DNA of 64,000 bases from Prostheceraeus crozeri (lineage: Eukaryota > Platyhelminthes > Polycladida > Euryleptidae): assembly GCA_907163375.1 (NCBI GenBank), contig CAJQUW010011529.1, forward strand, positions 1 through 64,000, given 5' to 3'. Shown in pieces: positions 57,922 through 64,000 of the stretch (position 1 is the first letter of the stretch; each line of letters opens with the position of its first letter). The position numbers were made by a program, and so were the translations under genes. The notes under the pieces were generated by a model. It was not told the DNA's origin and ran no database searches. It saw only the letters and a program-made list of their open reading frames with translations.

Positions 57922-60012
57922 GTAAGTTGTTCAAGAATTTTGAATTTTGTCCATCAATTGTGATGATTTAATCTTTAATTTCTTATGATTAGCTTTCATT
58001 GGCTCGTTGTTTTGAATTATCGATAAAGTGACATTCTATAAAACTATATGCAATTTATCAAATCTCAACAGAAGTTTTCATCATCGTATGACATGTTTTG
58101 GTTTTTTTTGGACCAGCGATTTCGGAGAAATATGTCGGAGATGTCGGACTGTGTTCTGTGTCCACTTTATCTCACTTTCTAAACTTCTATCAGACTAAAA
58201 CTTCCATTCATTGCAGACCCTTCTTTCCCAGTTGTCAATTGTACTGACATGAAAGTACATCTTACATGAAAGTGCCTGGAAGCAGTCGTTATTATGAAAT
58301 TACATGCTTCAGCGAATTTTATGAATTAGTTAGTGTCAAGTTTATCCGCTGACTTCATGCTTTGTAAACGCATTTTTAACGTAATCGATTCGTAGTGAAT
58401 TAGAATCATATGTTCTTACCTAAAATTCTCCATTTATGGTCTAGATCAGATTGCTTTGCTGACTTTTGATGGAACTGAGATATTACCTATCGTCAGCGGT
58501 ACCGATGGCACGAACGACCGTTGAAATTGCAATATTTTGAGGGCTTGCAGATGCACCAAAATCTTCTGCATCTTAAGAGCTTTTGAAGTTTAGAAATGTC
58601 TGAATTTTAGGAGCGCGGAAGTCTGATACATCTTTGACGGTAATTCGGTCGGTACAGTCGATGATCGAACTAATTACATGAGGATTTCTGAGCGTCAATG
58701 ACATGGAACTGTTGAGAGTACCATGTAGTGTACATATACATCTGCGGTTTTTCAGATTTAAGTATACTTTCTTGCTCTCTTAATGTGATATTAAAATATA
58801 CATGTATTACATGATAGACGTTTCTAATCACTATGAAAATGGTGGATCTAAGACATTCTCAGTACAAAATTGCAGATAGTAGCATCAAATGAGAATACCT
58901 TAATCACTTAAGATCAGCATAAACCACCTTTCACTGTTAGTATTTATTCTTATTGTATTGCACATTGCTGCTTTATAGAGATGAAACGTTGATTGAGATG
59001 CTGATAATTTTGCAATCTTTTTGACATTTTTGTATGATCGAATTTAATGAAAGGGATCAGAGCCCGTTGTGGATGAGGTTGAGATGCTCATTCACACTTT
59101 AGGTAATATTGTGCCGAAGCTTACATCCTAACTTCTATGAATGCGCATACGTATATACAACAAGAGATGAGCTCATCCATATGTACCTTGATTAATGTTT
59201 CCAACAGATTTGATGAAATCGATCAAGTGTCGAAATCTTGATCTTCTCTACAGTATGTTCTATTTTTTCATTGTACCAGTGGATAAGGTGACAAGGCTAA
59301 ATGATCACTTCATCGTCATCTCACTTTATTATCAAACAAACTCACTCGCATCTACTACCTTCGAGAACTGTGGCCACTGGAGACAAAAGTCGTTTTTGAT
59401 TATGAACCATTGCCCCCCCCCGTGGCGAATTTTTTGAATATCTTTTGAACGAAGCCAGCTTACTTTCAAAAGTATTATGCAACTTTTGACAGAAGGAAAA
59501 TAAGTTTGACACTGTACTTTTGGCGTGATTGGCGTGAGATCTATTTTAAAATTTGAATGTTTGGAACATTTTAAATTTTTTTACTAAATACTAAAACAAA
59601 AATGCGTGATTCTAGTGCTATTTGAGTTGAACTGAAAGTTTGACCTTCGACCTCATGTAATGCAATTATATTATCTCAAAACGATAAGTAATCATATTTT
59701 ATTATCCACCTTCACCAGAACTTTCGACTAGTGCATGGTTCATTACGTTTTGCTAACATTTTCCCTTTCAAATAATGATCTAATGGAAATTTGTTGAAAA
59801 TTGGCGTTTTTTGACCTTTGAGCTTCACCTCAGCTCAGGGATTAAGTTAGAAATAAAAATTAATACTGTTTTCTGAATCCCCTTTCAATGCCCTCTCGAT
59901 TAATGTCTGGTTTTTAAAAATTGGCACAATCACAGAATTAGACTAATCTGCGCGCGCTTTGATTTCCTAGAAAGGAAGGGTTATATGTGACCTTAATATC
60001 GAAATGGCACAT
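57922..60012. other. Zinc transporter intron, first part
   Basis: Mostly unassigned. 58041-58066 repeats one arm of the palindrome at 5206-5281 (TTTATCAAATCTCAACAGA). No exon recognised. Confidence 0.5.
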
Positions 60013-60540
60013 CACAGAATTAGACAACTTGCTCCCTCTCGAATGGATAATTCGTGTATCGCTTGCTATTGGAAATGGCAAACAATAAGCTGTCAGCATA
60101 GGACACCGGAGCCAGTGAGAGATGCGTGCGTGCTGTGATATCACTTCGCACACACCAAAACACACATCTTGGCTAGCATTCGATTCAGTGTATGCACTAT
60201 ACAGTGAGAAATGCCGAGGAGAGGATGTGAAAACATCAAGTGAACTAATTTTTGTACACCTGCTACTTTCTTTAATACTGATCGGAAGGGCCAACATTAT
60301 GGAGAAAACTTGTGCGCAATGATCTGAATTCTTCGAATCTGAAGAAATTTTGGCAATCGAAGCACTTTGCTGGAGCTCACATTAATCCGCAAGCGACGCA
60401 CGACTTATTTTTCCTATCTCTGTAAGGTATTAGGAATTCCTTTTTGCCCACTTACTAAGTTCCTCGATATTCCAGCGATTTCGTATTAATCACACTTCTA
60501 GCAAACCGAAGCAGATAAACAAAATATTTAATTCTGTGGT
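60013..60540 (-). mobile_element. MITE family copy 3 (CACAGAATTAGA ends)
   Basis: It starts CACAGAATTAGACAA and ends TTAATTCTGTGG. The part 60265-60515 aligns with 21955-22210 (shared AACATTAT, GAGAAAACTT, TGCGCAATGA, CGCAAGCGACGCACGACT, TTTTTCCTATCTCTG). It is more diverged than copies 1 and 2. A second CACAGAATTAGAC-like start at 59933 suggests a partial tandem or nested copy. Confidence 0.7.
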
Positions 60541-61021
60541 CACAATAGTTTGGGAAATCAGCAGGGGCGGCGAAATTCGCCTCCCCCAGTGGGGCGCGTT
60601 CGGAAAAATAAGGGTTAAATTTGAATGGAAACTCGCTCCAATAAGATTACTGACAACAAAATTTGATTGAACATCAGATGACAAAAATAAATTCTTTCTA
60701 AGACTGTCGGTTGTCGAATTACGCTCAAGTACAAGTGTATATCAGTTGATGCAGCTTCTTTCGTGATTCGCAGTCATGATCTTCAACAATTTCATACTTT
60801 CTATGATTTTAGGAAGTCAAAATCATCCGCTTTTAGCTTTTGGTTTTCTTTCCTTGCGCTCTGAGAAGCAATATATTCTCTCATAATGTACACAGCAACA
60901 ATTGATCATTCACTTTCATCCACTTGATCAACCTCTCAGATTGGAATGTAAGTATAAGTGCACACATGTCGATATCTGAAACACAAGTGAGAAGTTTTGA
61001 ATGATATTCTGTCCATTGTCA
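60541..61021. other. Unassigned intron sequence
   Basis: Nothing recognised. Confidence 0.35.
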
Positions 61022-61165
61022 CTGACTTGAGTAAATTGAGAAAATGCGTGAAACACACAGCTGAAGAGAAAACAAGGAAACCCAGATTTAAAATCTCGAA
61101 TCAAATGACGTCTTCATTGCCACAGAAATATTAATAACCAAAATCATATGGATTTCATCCATTGT
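61022..61165 (+). repeat. Direct repeat, left copy
   Basis: About 140 bp similar in the same orientation to 62819-62960. Shared blocks are GAGTAAATT, GAAAATGCGTGAAACAC, GAAGAGAAAACAAG and TCGAATCAAATGAC. The pair flanks a 1.65-kb segment. Confidence 0.7.
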
Positions 61166-61663
61166 TATCGCCATTTCCCCGTGGCGATTTATCTACAAAC
61201 GCTCAAAGATATCTGAAAATGGATTTATTGTAGCTCAAAAATTATCCAAGCAATGAGAAAAAGTGTCCAGACAATCGGCGAAAGTGTCCAGACAATATTA
61301 AACAAGAAGGCCTATAGACTAAAATTCCTTTTCAATAGGAGAAATCAAAAATGCACTGTACAGTTAGTAAATTTGGATTTTATTTCCTGATGAATGTGCT
61401 ACCATGTTCGTTATTTGGTTCATTTGTTCTGTATTCACTGCTCTGTTCATCGCTTCTTCGTGTTCATTTTCATGCTTTTTTGGGTTATTTGGTTCATTAT
61501 TTGGTAGAGACAAAGCACTTGCTATGCGGCGCTTGCGGCTGTCGGTCATGTCCATCGATGCTTGCTGCATCCTTATAGTTAACAACGCTATTTCCTGATT
61601 TGTGAGACCTTTTTCTTTTACTCTGGTAGTAGTCGTGCATTTTATACAATTGTTGGTGTAGAT

Positions 61664-62433
61664 CAGGGGTCGGCAAGCGCTTTGGACTACTAGGCCATTT
61701 CGGGAAGTCAAGAAGGCACACTAGGCCTGAGAAAACGAGGTTCCCAAGAAAAGATAAATTTATTAAAATATACGACGCGATCAAATGGAAACATGTTTCT
61801 TCGAGATGGAAACAACATCAGGATCGACTGAGGAAGCGTTCAGCTACAGGATGTCATTTAGGTGCTCGTCTGTGAGCTGAGGTCGCAGCTTTATCTTACA
61901 AAATTTCATCTTCGAAAAGAGCTGCTTGAACGAATTGCTGCTGCCAAACATCACGATCACGCGCTTGGCACGAGCTAACAATAATGGAAGCTTAGGGCGT
62001 GGCTTGACGGTAGAAGTCAATGAGAATGGTGCAAGAAGAAAACTTAGACGAAAGAACGTCGGAAGCTTGTAGTTCAGCTAACTCCATTTGTACATCAGTG
62101 GGAGCGTCGTCGTATGGAAGGTAGAAAGGAGTGCTGACGAGCTTAAGCTCTTGCAAATTAGAGCGTACATCTGTGAAGCGTGAAGAGAATTCATTCAGCA
62201 ATGAATTCAGGGCACACTGGTGCATTCTTCGAAGTCAACGAGGGCTGTATCACACTGGGTGAGGTGAGGGAAATGAACCATATAGAATTTTCAACTTTTT
62301 CAACGCATGCTTTTTGCGCAATTGTTTCTGCGAAAAGTGCTACAAGTCAGCAAGGCCGGATACAGTTAAAAAAATCAAGGAGCCGTTAGGCCGAACTGGA
62401 ATACTGGCAAAGGCCGGAGTTTGCCGACCCCTG
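61664..62433 (-). mobile_element. hAT element (CAGGGGTCGGCAA ends), deleted copy
   Basis: It starts CAGGGGTCGGCAAGC and ends, inverted, CAGGGGTCGGCAAAC. The 8-bp target duplication GTGTAGAT is exact (61656-61663 and 62434-62441). These ends are typical of a widespread animal hAT group. It is 770 bp and keeps only the C-terminal part of the transposase on the minus strand. Confidence 0.93.
61810..62225 (-). pseudogene. hAT transposase C-terminal remnant
   Basis: The first frame (62225-61992) has LLNEFSSRFTDVRSNLQELK and DDAPTDVQMELAELQASDVL, as in ZBED5/GTF2IRD2-like hAT transposases. After a frame change, KRVIVMFGSSNSFKQLFSKM and KLRPQLTDEHLNDIL follow, the dimerisation region. The canonical C-E-Q of the CEQ-FS-M motif is replaced by FKQ, and one stop follows NDIL. 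The N-terminal two thirds are absent. Confidence 0.85.
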
Positions 62434-62818
62434 GTGTAGATTTTCGACAATTTCAATTTCTTTGACAAAGTTTTCATAAAATCACCCAGCTTATGTTCCC
62501 CTCGAACTTGGCTTCGGCCGAAAACCATTGCTATTTTTGTTGTTCAATGGTCGAGGGAAAAGGCTGTTTGAATTTGAAGCTCCTTGGCTTAGCAACTTCA
62601 AATAAATTTCAATAGCTTCAATAGCTCGAGCGTCATAAGTTCTGCCAATTCGTTTGGATGAATATCCTTTCACTTTCAAACTGGGTCTTATGTTTTTCCT
62701 TATGCTATCGCTGTCTTTTGATGATATTTTTACAAAATTTATCCTTCAGAATAGATGCAAATAGAAATCTCACCTCTTGCGCCAAGAAAATACAGAATAG
62801 CAAAAGTCACTTCGTTTT

Positions 62819-62960
62819 GAGTAAATTAAGAAAATGCGTGAAACACAGTTGAAGAGAAAACAAGCAAGTTCAACTTTAAAAGCTCGAATCAAATGACACT
62901 CTTCATACTGACACAAAAGTATCAACAGCAAAAACCACATGCATTTCATCTATTGCACAT
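62819..62960 (+). repeat. Direct repeat, right copy
   Basis: The partner of 61022-61165, at roughly 80% similarity by eye. Confidence 0.7.
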
Positions 62961-63161
62961 GGAATTCAAATGATTAAAAAACCATTTTTCAGAAACCGAA
63001 TCCTTGATGATGGAATAATTATTTTTATGCCTTCTGTAAATGCGTTGGAAAATGTTATGGCACCCTGTAATCTCCGCGGCATAGTACAAGCCTGAGCTAT
63101 ATGTTAATTTAAAAAGCTTCTTAATGATGCGACGCCCAATGTATTTGCCTGCATTAATCAC
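62946..63161 (-). other. Unidentified open frame
   Basis: 71 codons with KYIGRRIIKKLFKLTYSSGL and HNIFQRIYRRHKNNYSII. Basic and hydrophobic, perhaps a remnant of a chromatin-reader-like or transposon-derived protein, but no family can be supported. It lies in the intron on the opposite strand to the transporter. Confidence 0.22.
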
Positions 63162-63340
63162 TAATCTATTTTCCAGTTTCTCCCACAGCTAGAATCCCTT
63201 ACAATTGAATTGGGTATTGTGAGAAATTCTTCACACAGGACGCATCTGCAACAGTCGCCATATTTCCTCAGTATTCAGTTATCACCCACCAGCATGAAAC
63301 TGTGAATTCCATTATAACAACATCGTCATTTTTGTTTCAG

Positions 63341-63494
63341 AAATGTTGGGTGCCCTGTTTTCCATACAATTAATTTGGCTTGTAACCGGAATCCTAGTTT
63401 ATCTTGCAATTGAAAGAGTTCGTACAATGAATTTTGAACTCAATGCGAAGGTGATGCTCATCACTGCCGGTATTGGAGTTTTCATTAATTGTGT
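63341..63494 (+). CDS. SLC30A: Zinc transporter ZnT (SLC30A family), third visible exon
   Basis: The 154-bp exon runs from the acceptor TTTGTTTCAG to the donor GTAAGT, in phase with the previous exon, so the joint codon restores the Glu of the conserved RAE. It encodes MLGALFSIQLIWLVTGILVY (third transmembrane helix), the loop LAIERVRTMNFELNAK, and the start of the fourth helix, VMLITAGIGVFINCV. The pattern matches ILGALLSILCIWVVTGVLVY and LACERL of human ZnT8. The remaining exons, with the second zinc-site HxxxD and the C-terminal cytosolic domain, lie beyond the window. Confidence 0.94.
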
Positions 63495-64000
63495 GTAAGT
63501 GTTCAAGCAATTTTGCTTCTCTTATATAATGTAATGTCCAAAAGTACATCACTTCTGATAAAAGTGATGTGTTCCGGGTTAAATCTATCTACCGGTTGAA
63601 CTATATATAATTATTCAGGACTGTCAATACTTTACCACCAACAAATGGTCTGGACTCGTGTTTTATGAAATAGGCTTCCGGTGTTACTTTCATGTGTATG
63701 CAAGTTTATATCTACTATTGTTTATTGGCTTCATACAATATCTGGAGAGCATTGGCATTTTTGCATATTCATATGAATGAACGATATAATAAATGAACGC
63801 GATAAACTGCAGTGACTTGCACTTGATAGCAATCATCGATGATACAGAGAATGACATTCATAGGGTTATTCTTCAATGAAAGTGGTTTGTTGCTTGGAAG
63901 TGCATTAAAAGGTTTGGTAATAAGTCTACTGCTGAATTCTCGGCTGTTTTTGTTCAAGGATTCTAATTGCAGCTGAAGTTCTCACTACGCACACTACGCA
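63495..64000. other. Start of next zinc transporter intron
   Basis: Intron sequence to the end of the window. Nothing recognised. Confidence 0.6.

Larger units (their letters stand above)
61497..62679 (-). other. Unidentified coding-like segment, interrupted by a hAT copy
   Basis: Minus-strand frames on both sides of the hAT insertion (61664-62433) have protein-like composition, for example GYSSKRIGRTYDARAIEAIE on one side and LYKMHDYYQSKRKRSHKSGN on the other. I do not recognise a family. The segment is flanked by direct repeats, so it may be an old element and not a host gene. Confidence 0.3.

Noticed and set aside
61364-61711. Minus frame with PNNEPNNPKKHENEHEEA as a gene of its own
   Set aside because: Its beginning lies inside the hAT end, and it overlaps another coding-like frame. 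Only the flanking segment as a whole is listed, at low confidence.

Overview
This is a window of animal nuclear DNA, AT-rich, with spliced genes, long introns and many mobile elements. No prokaryotic gene organisation is visible. The mix of Penelope-like retroelements, Tc1/mariner, pogo-like and hAT DNA transposons, MITEs, LINE tails and a tRNA-derived SINE suggests a marine invertebrate. The phylum cannot be fixed from the sequence alone.

The only host gene I recognise is a zinc transporter of the SLC30A/ZnT family on the + strand at the right-hand side. Three coding exons (52178-52300, 57775-57921, 63341-63494) join in compatible phase and carry the N-terminal transmembrane segments with the HxxxD zinc-site motif. 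The gene continues past the window, and its upstream exon(s) were not found. Both introns hold hAT-derived insertions with exact 8-bp target duplications.

Layout: 0.8-4.3 kb holds two Tc1/mariner-type elements, one split by a nested insertion and carrying a GC-rich palindrome. 4.3-8.1 kb has two compact Penelope-like elements (PLEs), a palindrome, TA microsatellites and an internally deleted mariner-like transposon. 11.6-12.4 kb is a pogo-like MITE. 13.0-19.5 kb is a 6.5-kb foldback element whose long inverted arms carry tandem arrays of a 175-bp unit (7 copies left, 5 right) and an iterated 12-mer. 20.6-22.2 kb is an inverted pair of MITE copies. 22.7-25.8 kb has a LINE tail and two more PLEs back to back. 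26-35 kb is mostly featureless. 35.4 kb is a SINE. 38.6-39.4 kb is a pogo-like element. 42-45 kb has a duplicated 0.6-kb repeat, one copy inserted in a LINE tail with an 82-bp flanking duplication. 47.9-48.7 kb is a MITE with a 7-bp target duplication. 52-64 kb is the zinc transporter region.

The most unusual item is the foldback element at 13.0-19.5 kb. The PLE ends share a hammerhead-ribozyme-like pattern (CTGA-type box, a short helix that covaries between copies, then GAAAC). Several other elements carry dense iterated subterminal motifs that look like transposase-binding sites. All calls were made by eye from the sequence and translations, with no database search.
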